Source: Thereva unica
Taxonomy: Eukaryota; Arthropoda; Insecta; Diptera; Therevidae
Direction of reading: 5' to 3'
Length of the DNA: 64,000 bases
Assembly: GCA_949987705.1 (NCBI GenBank)
Contig: OX465284.1
Span: 65,891,470-65,955,469, forward strand
In this document: in pieces, positions 31,064 to 43,364 of the stretch
Numbering within the stretch: position 1 is the first letter of the stretch
How the letters are laid out: each line of letters starts with the position of its first letter
Made by a program: the position numbers and the translations under genes
Notes under the pieces: generated by a model
What the model was told of the DNA's origin: nothing
What the model saw: only the letters and a program-made list of their open reading frames with translations
Database searches by the model: none

Positions 31064-31315
31064 AGGGGTGGTAGCATGTAAGTTGTTTCAATCGGGCTCT
31101 TCATACAAAAAACTTGCAGCACGTAAGTTGTGCTACCACTCCAGTTCAGTTCAGTTCAATGGCACTACAGCCGAAATCGATCCTTGTCCTCCTTCTCGCT
31201 CGATGGCTAGAGTCCTTCAATTTTGTAGACCAAATAATTGTGCAGCATCTGCTTCTACGGCTTAAATTTCCTTGGTCCTCCTGCTGCCCTGTCACCGATT
31301 ATGATTCCTTTATAT

Positions 31316-32541
31316 CAGCGGTTTCCAAACTAGCGGGAGCGATCCACAAGGGGGCACATATAGCTCAAAGGGGTGGGGGGCGCGGATGAATTTATCTTTC
31401 TGACTATTTTGGCTAACAGTTTCATTTCTACTTAAATTTTATTGTGTCTTTTTTATTATACATCTCTTCTACTGAAACGTCATTCAGTACAATTTTAGCT
31501 ACTGCTTTACATTGAAAATAATCGTTCAATTGTGAAGACTGTGCGTGCTTATTGTAAAAACGATGGCAGAAATAGGACGCCTTCAGACAGCACAATTCGT
31601 AGCTTGGTGAAGAATTTCTTTGAGCATGGGTCTGGAGTCACTCGCCAGCATCCCATTCGATGGCCTTCGCGACAATCAAATGAAGTTATTGAAGCGGTAA
31701 TAGAGAGTCTTGCAGATAATCCAGATGTATCGAATCGCTGTCGAACTCAGGAGTTAAACGTGAATGGAACGACTCTAAAGAGGATTATGAAGCAAGATCT
31801 TCATCTCTTCCAAAACAAAGGCAACTTACTAAATGATTGTTGCCAACGGACGCGTCGTTTGTAATGTGTAAATGCCTTCGCAAGAATCATCGATGCCGAG
31901 CCAGATTTTCGTGACAACATTTTCATTTCGAACAAAACTCGTTTTACACCCTCTGGGAGAGAGAACTGTCGACAGAGAGCCCACATGTCATTCACAAAAC
32001 ACCACTGCATGACGATAAAGTCACTGTTTGGGGCGAAGTATGGTCAAAAACCATCATCGGACCATTTTTCTTCAAAGTTCGAGAATCCCTCGACGACGTA
32101 ACGCACGATGCTGGTGCACTTCGTGGGTTGGAAAACACGTGAAAAAGGTATCACGAACCTTTTTTTCAAAAAGACGGCGCACCTTGCCACACCGCAGCCG
32201 CTACTATGAAATTCCTACAAAAGTAAAGTTTATGCCAGAAAGCCGAAGACCACTGACAAACTCAAAGTTAACATACTAGCCGAAGTAGATGCTATAACGG
32301 TCATTTAATATTAATATTGTAGTCAAAAAGTGATATGAAATAAATGGTAGAGAATATCCTAAATAAATCTTGCTCATTTGTCAAAATCAGCTAAAAAATG
32401 TTATAGTTATTCAATATTATTCAATGGTACACCAAAGATCTAGATGGTGCACCCCACCGAGTATGCAAAATATATTTTATTTGGGGCCCCAATGGTTTTT
32501 TATGTAACAGGAGGGCCGCAGTATCAGTTTGGAAGCCACTG
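31316..32541. mobile_element. hAT-type TIR element, 1226 bp, carrying a Tc1/mariner relic
   Basis: Ends CAGCGGTTTCCAAACT and AGTTTGGAAGCCACTG are near inverted copies. CTTTATAT (31308-31315, 32542-32549) is an 8-bp target duplication. These are hAT hallmarks. The transposase inside is, however, of the Tc1/mariner type (31532-32240), so either a mariner inserted into a hAT element or an unusual mosaic was mobilised. Confidence 0.85.
31532..32240 (+). pseudogene. Tc1/mariner-superfamily transposase relic
   Basis: N-terminal helix-turn-helix: TIRSLVKNFFEHGSG, a spacer, then RTQELNVNGTTLKRIM (31532-31864), as in transposases with an N-terminal DUF4817-type domain. Catalytic-domain pieces follow in other frames: DAEPDFRDNIFIS (~31890), TVWGEVWSKTIIGPFFF (~32025) and FQKDGAPCHTAAATMKFL (~32165). 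The first catalytic acidic position, normally DE after the I-F-S motif, reads NK here. Frames are broken at least three times, so no active enzyme is made. Confidence 0.85.
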
Positions 32542-32549
32542 CTTTATAT

Positions 32550-33632
32550 ATCTTCTTCACTGCTTTTTGTTTCCGGCATTTGCTCCACATTTCCTGACCA
32601 GTCTATTTTAGCTTTTTCAAAAAAAAAAAAGCTTATACAGAGGCTCTGCCCGTCTGTCCGTCTGAAGCCTACTTTCATCTCTGAAAGTACTGCAGCTACA
32701 GACTTGGGAAATATCTCAAAATGTAGCTTTTGGTCAAAAGACCAAAAACTGAGAAAATGGTCTGGAAATTTCAACCAGAAGTATATTTAAACAACAAAAA
32801 AAAGCCTTTAAAGAAAATATTGTGACTAATTTTTGTGTTCTAAGGCTTATAACTTTTTAATTATTCATTTTACCACAAAATTTCTAAGTAATAAATTGTA
32901 GATTATTTAATTCTAAACAAAAAGTGTCCTTGCAAATTTCCGGTAAGATGTGCCGTTTCGGAGATATAGTGGAAAAACCGCATACGTTTTCGAAGATGGT
33001 GGCCAAAAGGGGGGGAGGGGTTAGAATCCCGAAAACTCAAACTTATGCTCACCCTGACCCCCGCTACACATCCCAAAAATAAAACCTTGTCCTGCATTTT
33101 TGCAATGTTAAAGTACCATTTCCATGGACTATAAAGGGCTAGGGAAAGTCCCTCGTCTGTGGGGCTGCGAGTTCGATCCTTCGGCTCGCGGTGCTTTTTT
33201 TTCGTCATAATAATTTTTTTTAATTTCCTTCGGGGATTTTGTTTCATATGAACCAAGTTTTTGACATGAATACGTCTCTAAATTTGCTTCCAGAACAAAA
33301 ACCGATGATAACGAAATTATGGCATATAGTTTTTATTTGCTGCTCAAAAACTATTGCTTATATTGAATAAAGAAATATACCATGACGTGGGTGAAGAATC
33401 AAAGAATTTTATTGTTTACATTTGATTTCTATTTTTTAAGCTATGATGATTATATTGTAGTGTTTGTTAAATACTTTGGTAAGTTTTAGATTACGCAGTC
33501 TCGCAACTTATAACCTACATAATCCTTTAACAAAAACTTTTCAAGATTAATTATATATAGCATTGGTCAGTGTGATACTCATGAATCTCCATGGCCAAAC
33601 TAGGGTGCGGTAAGCCGAATTTTTAACAATAA
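32550..33632. other. No gene; possible tRNA-like segment
   Basis: Mostly featureless. Near 33165-33190 GCGAGTTCGATCC resembles an RNA polymerase III B box and is followed by a T run, which might mark a SINE; no convincing A box was found. Confidence 0.35.
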
Positions 33633-34040
33633 TGCCCGATTCCACAGTGAAAGCTTAAACCTCGAAATTGAGTTAAGCTTCCGCTTAAATGTTTTTGGTG
33701 TTCCACAGTGGAGGTTTTTCTCTTAAACTGAGTTCAAATATCGCGTTAGCTTAAGCTGCCAAATTTGAGCGCTTAACTTTAAGCCGTGAGGCTTATCGTT
33801 GAGAAATGTCAATTTTGTGTGAGAAGCGATTGCTTTGGTTGTTTGATTCTATTCCGGCAAAAATTTCACAAAATATGACAACTGACTCGACCACAGTGGC
33901 CTACAAAATTCAATGAACTAAGTTTAGCTGAACTGAGCACAAAAACAAACTGTGAAACGATTTCGAATTAAGCTAAAGCTTAAACTAACTGTTCAGGTTC
34001 AGCTGAGCGAAAGCTTAAACCGACACTGTGAAACCGGGCA
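33633..34040. mobile_element. Harbinger-like TIR element, 408 bp, TAA target duplication
   Basis: Starts TGCCCGATTCCACAGTGAAAG and ends with its near inverted form (CACTGTGAAACCGGGCA). AAGCTTAAACC also occurs near both ends. TAA flanks both sides (33630-33632, 34041-34043). No coding capacity. Confidence 0.82.
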
Positions 34041-34043
34041 TAA

Positions 34044-34429
34044 GACATGTATGTTTAAGTAAAATAATACACCTAATTCTGTTGTGCAAAGTGCATCACA
34101 TTAGATTATCCTCCAATCCAAAGAAAAATGTTTAGATTCGTTTTCTATAGTGTTTACATGTGTGATGTGCTTTTTTTTTCAATTTCACACATTCGAATTA
34201 TTGGCCTCGATTCCCAGATCCGGCGGGTTGGAAGTGAGTGCGGATCAATCTTCACTTAATATATTGTCATCCAATCTGAAGTGTTATTCAACAGAAAGAA
34301 TACCATGAAAAAGCGTAATTAGTGGCTAGTCTCTAGGCACAACATCTCACTAGTTTTTGGTTGATATAATTGACGTTGTCTATCTCTTTATAGATTTGAT
34401 ACAGTTACGTTTAATGGGCCAATAATGAG
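34044..34429. other. No recognised feature
   Basis: Non-coding sequence without recognised content. Confidence 0.35.
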
Positions 34430-35130
34430 TCTTAAGAATTTTCTCTCAAAAGCGCCTAATAATTTCTCGACTTTTTGGGTCATCGCCCAGACCTCCGAGC
34501 CATAACAAGGCACAGACCTTAGAACAGATTGTATACCTTAAATTTAGTTTTCCTGTGTAGCGCTCTTCATTGAAGTACTTTACGCAGTCAATAGAAACTT
34601 CGATTGCCCAGTTGTATTCTGCTTTTAACTTCCTCCAGCTCTTCCTTGTTGATGGCTCTATTGCTCCTAGGTATTGAAAGCCCTTCACTACCTCCATATT
34701 GTCGCTATATATTGTGAAGTTGGTCCTTAGGCGTGTCTTTTCTTATCTAGTCTGCAACATTCCTATAGTTTTGTCATGGTTAATTGTTAAACCCATGTTT
34801 TTAGCGGTGTTGTCTAGGCTTATATAACATTCCTTTGCTCCTAAAAATGATCTACTTACTATGTTCATTAGATATAACCCAATATTTGCACCGACTTGTT
34901 TATTAATGTTCTATTCCGGCCTAATGCTGTTCGTCCGATGAGAGCTTTTGGGCTAAGTTGAATAGTATCGGTGCTAGACCATCTTCCTGTTTGAGTCCTT
35001 GTTTAACGTGGAACCCTTCAGTTAACGAATTTTGGACTATGGTTTCTTATATTAAACCCACTAATTTTGTAGGTATTCTAAGATCTATAAGGTTGTCAAT
35101 GAGTTTTTCAAATGCTGCCCAAAAGAACAT
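34430..35130 (-). pseudogene. RTE-like LINE reverse transcriptase fragment A
   Basis: Minus-strand pieces in several frames: FEKLIDNLIDLRIPTKLVGL (~35110-35050), VKQGLKQEDGLAP (~35010, corresponding to the conserved RQGD box), FQYLGAI (~34680), SRIQLGNRSFY (~34610) and an extreme C-terminal part ending near KSREIIRRF. These are the thumb and downstream region of an RTE-type reverse transcriptase. Many stops; dead. Confidence 0.7.
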
Positions 35131-35143
35131 CTCGTTGGTTTAC

Positions 35144-35551
35144 AAGCAGAATTCACTAAGTACAATTTTTCAAGTTTTCAGTTTTTTATACTAAAGTAAG
35201 TCTTATAATGCCAACTTTATACTGGCAATACCTTATAGCCCGCAAACTAATATTGTTAAGGTTATAAGGGGGTTAGTTTCGGATTTAAGTTGTCCATAAT
35301 GACACAAAACTACAAAATCATTTCTGCCAAAACTCATTAAGTCGTTGCGTTTTTTTTTATTTTAATCTAAAAATCCAGTATTAGAATTAAATAATTATTT
35401 CAATTCTTTTGTAAACTAAACTAAGAAATCTAAAAAATAATGTATACTGAGCCGATTACTATTATATGCCATTACAAAATTTTCAGAGACACAAACATCT
35501 TAAATATCGATTTACTAAAAACTATAGTTTTTGACTTAGTGAATTCTGCTT
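35144..35551. mobile_element. TIR element, 408 bp
   Basis: AAGCAGAATTCACTAAG at the left and CTTAGTGAATTCTGCTT at the right are perfect inverted 17-mers. It separates two LINE fragments. No clear target duplication and no coding capacity. Confidence 0.75.
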
Positions 35552-35569
35552 TTAAACCCACGATCATTC

Positions 35570-36460
35570 TTTCCAAACGCTAATCTCCTTTTGACTTCTA
35601 ATTTCGTGTCGTAATCTTCTGAAGTTAGCGTCCCTAAGTATATATACATTGTTTTACTCTTTCGATGTTGTATGTATCAATTGTCAGATTCTGGCGATCA
35701 TTCGTTCTTTTAGAGATACACATTTTTTTCATTAAGTGTTAGTCCGAATTTATCTGCAGCTCTTTCTAGCAATATGAAGGGTTCTTTCATTGTGACGTGG
35801 ATTTGGCTAGTACTACGATGTCGTCAGCGTATGTCAACAGTTGTACCGACTCGTTGAAAATACTGCCGCGGTGTTAATTCCTGCGTCTCCTATTACTTTT
35901 TCAATAGCTACGTTAAATAGTAAGCACGATAGGGCATCTCCTTGTCTTAGTCCTACTGTGGCGTTGAATTGTTCTGACAGCTCTCATTCAATTCTTGTTC
36001 TGCATATTACCTCTTTCATTGTTATTTTGGTCAAATCTACGAGGTATTTGGGAAATCTTAAGTACTCCCTCGCTTGATATAATTCTTCACGCTTTATTTT
36101 ATTATAGATTTTTCTGAAGTCTATGAATAGAGAATGCATGTTTGTGTTAAATTCATTCACTTTTTCTAGGACCTGAGTAAAAGTGAAAATATGCTCTGCG
36201 GTAGATCTTCCACGACGAAAACCGCTTGAATAGTTTCACAGAGCTGCTTCGGCATAAGGCTGCAGTTTAACGTATAAAACATATAAATCGTTTGATAATA
36301 CCTTATATGTTACGTTCAGTAGATGCCCCTATAATTACGGCCAGTCGATCTGATCTCCTTTCTTATGTATAGAGCACACAATGCCCTCGTTCCATTCTGA
36401 TAATCTTTGTTTCTGGGTCTATGTTAGTATTACAGTATCAGCTTCACTTTTCAAATGGAT
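35570..36460 (-). pseudogene. RTE-like LINE reverse transcriptase fragment B
   Basis: Minus-strand pieces: WNEGIVCSIHKKGDQI (~36390), SSGFRRGRSTAEHIFTF (~36230), LFIDFRKIYNKIKREELY (~36120), VGLRQGDALSCLLFNVAI (~35950), an interrupted YADDIV-like box (~35835) and LGTLTSEDYDTKLE (~35625). The order matches palm-domain blocks of an RTE-like enzyme. It repeats domains also present in fragment A, so these are two separate copies. Stops and shifts are numerous. Confidence 0.78.
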
Positions 36461-37438
36461 GCGTCATTAATTGTACAAAAAACAGTAGAAGCTTTGGGTA
36501 ATATTACAATCAGTTCATTTCCACAGAAAGTATGTTTAAGCAAATTACCAAAGAATTTTACTATAAGTGGAATTTTTCTAATTAGCTGAATGAAATGTCC
36601 CCTAACTCTGAAACTATGGAATTGACTTCCTGTAATGCATCTTCAATCGGAGCATGTATGTATATTTATTATGAAGTAATTGATACGATATCCGGGTCTT
36701 CGTTGTGTACGCAATCCTATCCGAGGCTATTTGGTAGGTCTCGTGGCAATGTGGTAATGCCAGGAAGGGTTGCCAGCCCGTCGCCGGCATGCGGGAATAT
36801 AGCGTCCCTGTCTTGTCACTACCGCTGTTAGTTGGTCATCTAGTGAGCACTACGGAGAGGTGATGATTCGATTTTGCCTACCCGATTTTTGAAGTGTTAA
36901 CTTCTTTAGGCACGATTGGCACTTTTTCGCCGGGGGTAAAACAAGAAATTCGCGACACGCGCACTTTATTGCACACCCGTTTCTGGACACATGTGGCAGG
37001 GATGGCGACACGCGCACATTTATTGCCCACCTGTTTCTGGGCACTTGTGCCTATGCAGCGGGCTAGAGCATGATTTAGCTCCACCTACAAACAGCAGCGT
37101 ATAATTCAAAGTCTAGAAATTAACAAGTCTTCCATCTTCATATAGTTAGTGAGTGAAAGGCGAACAGCTATATGCACAAGTTCTTCAAATGACTATGTCA
37201 GAAAGAGAATGCCACATTTTTATACGCGTTTGCACACAACTAAACAGCAGAAACTTTTGTGAGTTAATATGGGGATAAATTAATGTATTGGTGCATATTT
37301 GCTCGTTTGTTTTGATTTATGAAAGAAAACAGCTGATTCAATTTTCTTTCCTTTTCTGTTATGTATACTTTATCGTAAAGAGAGAATCTGGCTTTTTCTC
37401 GCCGAGTTCAAGAAGTATGCGTTGAGTTTTACTCAGTA
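36461..37438. other. No gene; 53-bp duplication
   Basis: GCGACACGCGCAC...TTATTGC...CACC...GTTTCTGG occurs twice with a 53-bp period (from 36952 and 37005). The rest shows nothing recognisable. Confidence 0.45.
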
Positions 37439-37800
37439 GTGATGTTCATATATGCACGCACACAACTAACGGGGGGGGGGGAATTTTGTATGAAGATGAA
37501 AGACTTGTTATTACTAGACTTTGTGCAGAAGCTGCTCTCAGCATTCATATCATATTCCTGCAATGCAGTCGCTGCTCTCAAAATTCATGTCATATTCTCG
37601 CTCACATTCTTTTCATATTTTCGCAATTCAGACGCCGCTCTCAGCATTCATTTCATCCTCTCGCACACCATCGCTTCGGTCTGTTGCTGGAGCTCGACCA
37701 AATTTTACTTACATATCTCGTCTGGGGCACTTTTAGGCGAGGTCCAGCAACAGACAGTAGCGATGGCTTGCGATAATATGACATGAATTTTGAGAATTTG
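37439..37800. repeat. Foldback with internal tandem units
   Basis: CATCGCTTCGGTCTGTTGCTGG (in part) and its inverted form CCAGCAACAGACAGTAGCGATG flank a short spacer centred near 37714. To the left, units with GCTGCTCTCAGCATTCAT or GCTGCTCTCAAAATTCAT repeat about three times; the right arm carries one inverted counterpart. A G12 run is near 37471. GATGTTCATATATGCACG at the left also opens a copy at 50080. Confidence 0.65.
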
Positions 37801-38530
37801 GCGTCTGCATTGCAATATACCGAAAACGACTTCTTGTAAACAAACAATGACAAAAATTAAAATACTCCAGATAACAGTAAATAATTAAAAAGATTTGTTG
37901 TAAAAATTTCGAAAATTTATTCGAAAATTGTGCAGGCTTTTTTTTTTTTTAATTTTTTAATAAATTAAAATACTTATGTAGTATAAAAGACGTTTTTCTA
38001 AGTTTTAAATAAATGACTACCACAAACTGCAATTTAAAGCTTTTTAAAAAAAGTTCCACATAGTTCCACTTTATATCGAATATTTTTAGACGCAATAAAC
38101 ATTAATGATTTTAAAAAACCCATAAAGCGGTCCCCATATTTCCCCCTTTGTTAAACAGACCTTCACCTGCCAGGTTGACATTTTTGTTAAAAAAAACCCA
38201 AAAGTTGGACTTTGACAACTTATAACTCTTAAACTTGCGAAGATAGCAAAGTTCCGGTGTTAATAAAATAAGAATATAAGTAAGGATAAAAAGAAGTAGA
38301 TTTTGAAAGGTAGGTTGTTTCCATATACTGGCTGGAGCTATCAAAACTTTAAATTCAAAAGTATTTTTTACTTTAAGCTCATTTTAACATAAAATCATTT
38401 TTTTTTTCTTAAATAAGTTTAATAAACATAGTCAACATGATTAAAAGAAACTGAGAATCTACAGCTTTTCTATTGTAAACAGTTTACACAGTTTTTTTCG
38501 AACTAACATAGGTACAGTTTTCCTCTCAGA
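37801..38530. other. No recognised gene
   Basis: AT-rich with homopolymers; nothing supportable. Confidence 0.4.
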
Positions 38531-39601
38531 CTCAGTTGGCAACGCTGCTTGGAGTATTGGAGGTTGATTTGATTTGGAGTCGCATTTTATAATATCTTAC
38601 ACTGTGGGAGTGGAGCAGCTTCATTAATGAGCATAGAGCATTATAGCGCACTTCTGGAGTTGCTTTGGTTTTGTAGTTGGGGATGTCACGGAATATGGCT
38701 CCAAAGCGGGTCACCTCTAGTGTTTTGAGGTGTGGAGTTTTTTTTGTGCAACGATAAAGCTTAGGAGTCACTCTTTGTACTACTAGTCCGTCATGTCCTT
38801 CGAGTGATGGTGCAATGTATAGTAGTAAGCTTGATCTGAGGTGAAAGGATAGGTTAGGGGTCTGGAGGGTGCATGAGTAGGTGTCGATGAACCTTGCGTT
38901 TGAATACAAAGATGTTATATGATCTCGGAAACACCGACTGCGGAAGAGAGTTCCACAGTCGAGTTGTTCTATTTATAAACGACTACTAAATCGTAATGTG
39001 CGCCCAGAGGAGGGCTGTAGTGTGTGGAGGTAAGCCGAATTGGCTAACCTTGTGTTGCGGGATAAAAGTTGCCGTGTAGGCAGGAGGTTCTTTATTTCAG
39101 TGAAGCAGCCACTGTAATAATAGCGATAAAACTTGCTGAGTGCAGCTACATTTCTTCTGTGGCTTAAAGGGTCGATGGAGGAGCAAAGAATGTTACCGCC
39201 AATGAGTTTGATGGCGCGGTTTTATATCTTGTCCAGCCAAGCCAAGATAATTTTAGGAGCGCCCGCCCTGATATTCGTGTTGTATTCTATGTGTCGTCGA
39301 ATATAGGACTTGTGGATTGTGACTAGAGCAGCTGGCTGAAGAAGGAACTTGCATCTCTTAAAGAATCCGAGGCATTGATATGCTTGTTTGGCGATTTGGA
39401 ATATGTGACCATTTCATTGCATATCATTGGATAGAGTCATTCCCAGGATGACCCTGATGGGTCATGTGTTAGGTTATCCTCTCTAAAATAGAGCGAAAAT
39501 CGGTACTGGTTTTGGGGAAGATAAGGCAGTACTTTGTTTTAGATGCGTTAAATTCGACCCGATTCTTGTGGCCCCAGTCAAGAATGAGTTCGATGTCCAC
39601 G
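38531..39601 (-). pseudogene. Decayed LINE reverse transcriptase C-terminal region
   Basis: Minus strand. WGHKNRVEFNASKTKYCL (~39560) corresponds to the LINE W..N....N..KT block. After several frameshifts come RTTRLWNSLPQSVFPRS (~38955) and FVFKRKVHRHLL, the typical last segment of Jockey/CR1-like ORF2. A 125-codon frame (38532-38909) follows, of unknown content. The upstream part is cut off by the hAT-like element at 39602. Confidence 0.7.
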
Positions 39602-40051
39602 TTAATCTAGTTTTCTTCTTGTTCAGTCTGTCTTGTTCTTGTTCTTGCATAACCAAGTCTTGTTTTTGTACTTGCTAAATGTGCGAGAAGAAGACAAGAC
39701 TGCAAGAACAAGACCATTTTCGCTCATCACTAGTTTGCACACAATGCATGCGAAGTCTCGATGTACTTATGTACAATTGCTTTTACAATTATCATACTAA
39801 AAAGTAAATATACACACACATGTATTTATATCATAATTACTTGAACATCATAATCAAGTTTATATTTTGAATGAATTTAGGTGATAATTTGGCAAAAATC
39901 TTGCTAAAGTGTTGCTCGGGGTCTTGTTCTTGCACAGTTAATCTTGCTCTGGTTCTTGCAAGCACAACTGTCTTGTTCTTGTTTTTGTTCTTGCTAAATA
40001 TCCAAGAACAAGACAAGACTGCAAGAACAAGACCATTTTTGCTCATCACTA
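39602..40051. mobile_element. hAT-like composite element, copy 2 (inverted, left-truncated)
   Basis: Reverse-complement relative of 21179-21669: two GTCTTGTTCTTG-rich parts, each ending GCTCATCACTAG (~39733 and 40051), with the same AT-rich spacer between. About 29 bp of the left end are missing where it meets the LINE relic. Confidence 0.78.
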
Positions 40052-40172
40052 GTTGCGAGAGGCCAGAATGGAGCCTTTAAAGAAGAAGAAGAACTTTAAA
40101 CTGTGGCGGATCCCTTCAATCAGTTGTTGTTGGCGCCACCGTATCTTTAGGTCTATTGAAGAAATACCTTTA

Positions 40173-40303
40173 GGCTGGTCGTCCACTAGAAGCGTATTCG
40201 AGCGGCTTCGCGCTTCGGCCATACAAATGAGCCGCTTGTAGCCGCTCATATGTATGGCCGTAGCGCGAAGCCGCTCGAATACGCTTCCAGTGGACGACCT
40301 GCC
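40173..40303. mobile_element. 131-bp palindromic Harbinger-like element, TTA target duplication
   Basis: Starts GGCTGGTCGTCCACTAGAAG and ends with its near inverted form (CTTCCAGTGGACGACCTGCC). The arms are about 60 bp, nearly perfect, passing through CGAGCGGCTTCGCGC and GCGCGAAGCCGCTCG. TTA flanks both sides (40170-40172, 40304-40306). Confidence 0.87.
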
Positions 40304-40306
40304 TTA

Positions 40307-42465
40307 AGCACGCCTTCCACAAAATCTGTGAAAATGATTTGTTAGTTTCTAGGGAAAGTACCTGCCAAAAAAACATCAGTGTCTCAAGCAATATGCCCGT
40401 ACTCTTCTCGAAACTGCATGTAATACTTAAATGTCAAATGCCTTGTCTAATTTAAAGCATTCTGTCCAATGAAGTAAATCAAAATAAGTGCACTCATTCA
40501 CTATTTTGGGCCAACCACATTTACACTGGGACAGTTTGTACCATGTAATAAAAATAAATAAATTAATAAAATTATTATCAAACAATTTGCACGTACAGCA
40601 GCTTGTTGCATTTCCAATTAATTTCATTCAAAGCAGTTCAAATCCTGTGAAACAATTTTATTATGGGTGACGAAAACCAAAATCCTGCCACATCGTGCGT
40701 GATTACGTTTTGCGGCTGATTACAAATTTTAAACGTTTAAAGTTTGTTCCACCCCTCAAGCCGCGGGAAATAATTTCCATTGGGACAAAAACATCTCTCA
40801 ATTTCATATAATGGCGGCCTCCGTTACAGCAGCGCCGAATACTAATTCCACTGCCTTCTGCACTAATAATCTAAAATATCTAGAAATTTATTGGAAGGAT
40901 AAAGGTTCTGTCTCCAGTCTTGTCTTCCACTTAGGATTCAAGGACAGATAAAATGATCGCAGCGATGGTGAAACTTAAGCAGTTTAGCCCGAAAGATAAG
41001 CCTAGGCGATATTTAAAATAATGTTATTATATTGGGTGGAGGCATCCTCCCTTGTTTGTAATGTATTCACTCCTGAAATCATCGCCATATTTCAAAATAT
41101 TTACTGCCTGCTTAAACTTGGTTGAGGATGAAATCTTGAAACTTCTATTAAACGAGCTTTTAACAAACGAAGCCCTAAAACCAAATGCGAAATATATTTT
41201 ATATCTGGATCATACAAGGTGTGTATAAAACAAGACTTTTACGTCACCTGAAGTTGGTGGTGCCTACACATTACCACCAAGCGTTTGACGACGTTTCTAT
41301 AAGCCCCAAGGGGAACACCAATCCTCGCCAAAAACTTTCCGAAGGAGAGGCACTTTATGCGTGCCAAGCTATATCATGAAAAATTGTCGGAGAGGCTCTC
41401 GAAAGTGAAAAGCTCTTGCGATAATTTATGGAAATATTCGTAATACCTCAAACACCCTGTACCGGTTCCGCTGGGGTGGACAAAGGGGTGGCATCGAAGG
41501 AACGGAGACCGCGGGGGTTGAGCGATCACATGAATGGCTTCAATTTATTTCAGGCCAGAGTGGAGTATTTCAGCTGGGAAATTACCGGCATGCATTCGCC
41601 ACGGGTTTCATAAATAACCCCTAATCACCTGGGGGTGGGAAGCACTAGGTAACAGCGCTTAGGGGCTCGATATCTCTGCATTTCTGTAAACAATGCATTA
41701 CAGGTGTTCAGCTCTCTAGGGATCAGGTGTACAGAGGATGTGTGATTGCATGGTTGATTTAAAGCGTCGAAATTCGATGGTGGCCATCAATGGGTGCTTG
41801 AGGCAACGTCATTTACTGTGAAACAATGTTAAAGAGAGCAACGACGACAGGTTAAGGATTATATATTCTAAAGATTCTCCGTAAGAATTCCATTGGGAGC
41901 AGTTATTGTAAGGAGGTTAATGCAATTTGAGACATCACGAAGGAGTAATTATACCCTCCTTTGGGGTTGTGTGTTAAGCCTTCTTGATTTACTTCAAACG
42001 ATCTTGGAAATTATTCAAGTATTCTACTTTGGAAACAGCCCTCTAATGGCTTTATATACCCAACAGTTTAATCCATAAATTATTTAAAACTATAAGACTT
42101 TGTAGTGGGTAAGTAGACTTGTCCTGATGTAAGTGATTTTTAAAGTGGGTAAAAACCTTTGAGCATTTTAAACTTTTTCTTTTTTTAAAGATGATTGGCT
42201 ATTTTATGCACAACTAACACAAAAAATTGTATTCTGTACAGATGTATTTAGAGTGCTTGGAAAATACTGCAAACCGTCCTTTAATTAAACGCTGGACTTG
42301 GCTGACACACTTAACCACGACGTTTAACTTTTGTAGCACATACCATAAAAACCCTTTTTATGTTTTTGCAATACTTGAATAATTCTTTGATATAATTGAA
42401 TTTGTCATTTTGAAAAGGGTCCCAGGGGCGCCGCCCGCCTCGATCCAGTTTTGTGTTCATTTATT
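40307..42465. other. No recognised gene
   Basis: Short frames only (40488-40670, 41185-41379, 41893-42078), without known domains. Nothing supportable. Confidence 0.45.
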
Positions 42466-42570
42466 AACTTCCCATTAGGAAGTTATTGTAATCGGTCCGA
42501 AAATCTATTTTCAAATGTATTTTCATTTTTCAAGGTTCCAAGAGCATTTTAAGCAAAAATGTGAGAGGAA

Positions 42571-42604
<34 letters not shown>

Positions 42605-42720
42605 ACGTATGTGGTCACTTTTTCCTGCACGATATCGCGCGAACCAAAAAAGATAATGACCGTTGGGGTGTCGTTCGAGGCGTATTAACGACAATATAAT
42701 TTGAAAAGATTTTTATAATA

Positions 42721-43201
42721 AGGGTATTCATTTCACTTCGTAAATTCTTCGTATTTGTCGTACTTGTCGTACTTCGTAGTTTCTCGTAGTTTTTGTAGTT
42801 CATTTCCATATATTTTTTAACTACGACATTTTGTGTGAAGTAAGAAGCTACTGAGTTTCTAAAACGGCTTCGTAATTTTAAATTGTCGTAGTTGATGTTG
42901 ACATTTGTCAGCTGTTTTGAATTATTTAATTGAATTTAATTGCTATGAATTGAAAAGATGCCTAGGGAAACATTGAGAACAGCTTTATCGATTAAAGCTT
43001 CCAATAATTTGTGTTTTTCACTTTTTCCAGGAATTTTCTCAAAAACCAACCTATTTTGAAGGTAAAAATCACACCTTCAATATTACAAAATATGAAAAAA
43101 TGACCTACGAAAAATATTCAATGTAGTCGTTCATGTCAATTGAACTACAAAGCTACGAAACTGCAAAACTACAAACATTTGAAAAGTGAAATGAATACCC
43201 T
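42721..43201. mobile_element. TIR element, 481 bp, TA target duplication (copy 1)
   Basis: Starts AGGGTATTCATTTCACTT and ends AAGTGAAATGAATACCCT, perfect inverted 18-mers, flanked by TA on both sides. Subterminal parts are full of GTCGTAGTT and its inverse. A second copy lies at 59955-63995. Non-coding; superfamily uncertain (TA fits Tc1/mariner-derived miniature elements). Confidence 0.88.
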
Positions 43202-43364
43202 TAATATTATTCGGTCGAGCCGTTTTTGTGTTTAAACGACATAAGTGATTTTTGTACCTGCACGTTATCGCGCAAACCATAAAAGATATCAACTTAGTTG
43301 AGGTGACCTTCCAAGAATATTAGCCAAAATATGATCTGAAACACTTTCATAAAATTCTGTCGAA

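Noticed and set aside
34958..36077. Plus-strand frames at 34958 and 35841
   Set aside because: They lie antisense to LINE reverse transcriptase relics.
37439..37786. Three overlapping frames of 71-115 codons
   Set aside because: All arise from the tandem/foldback repeat; no family match.
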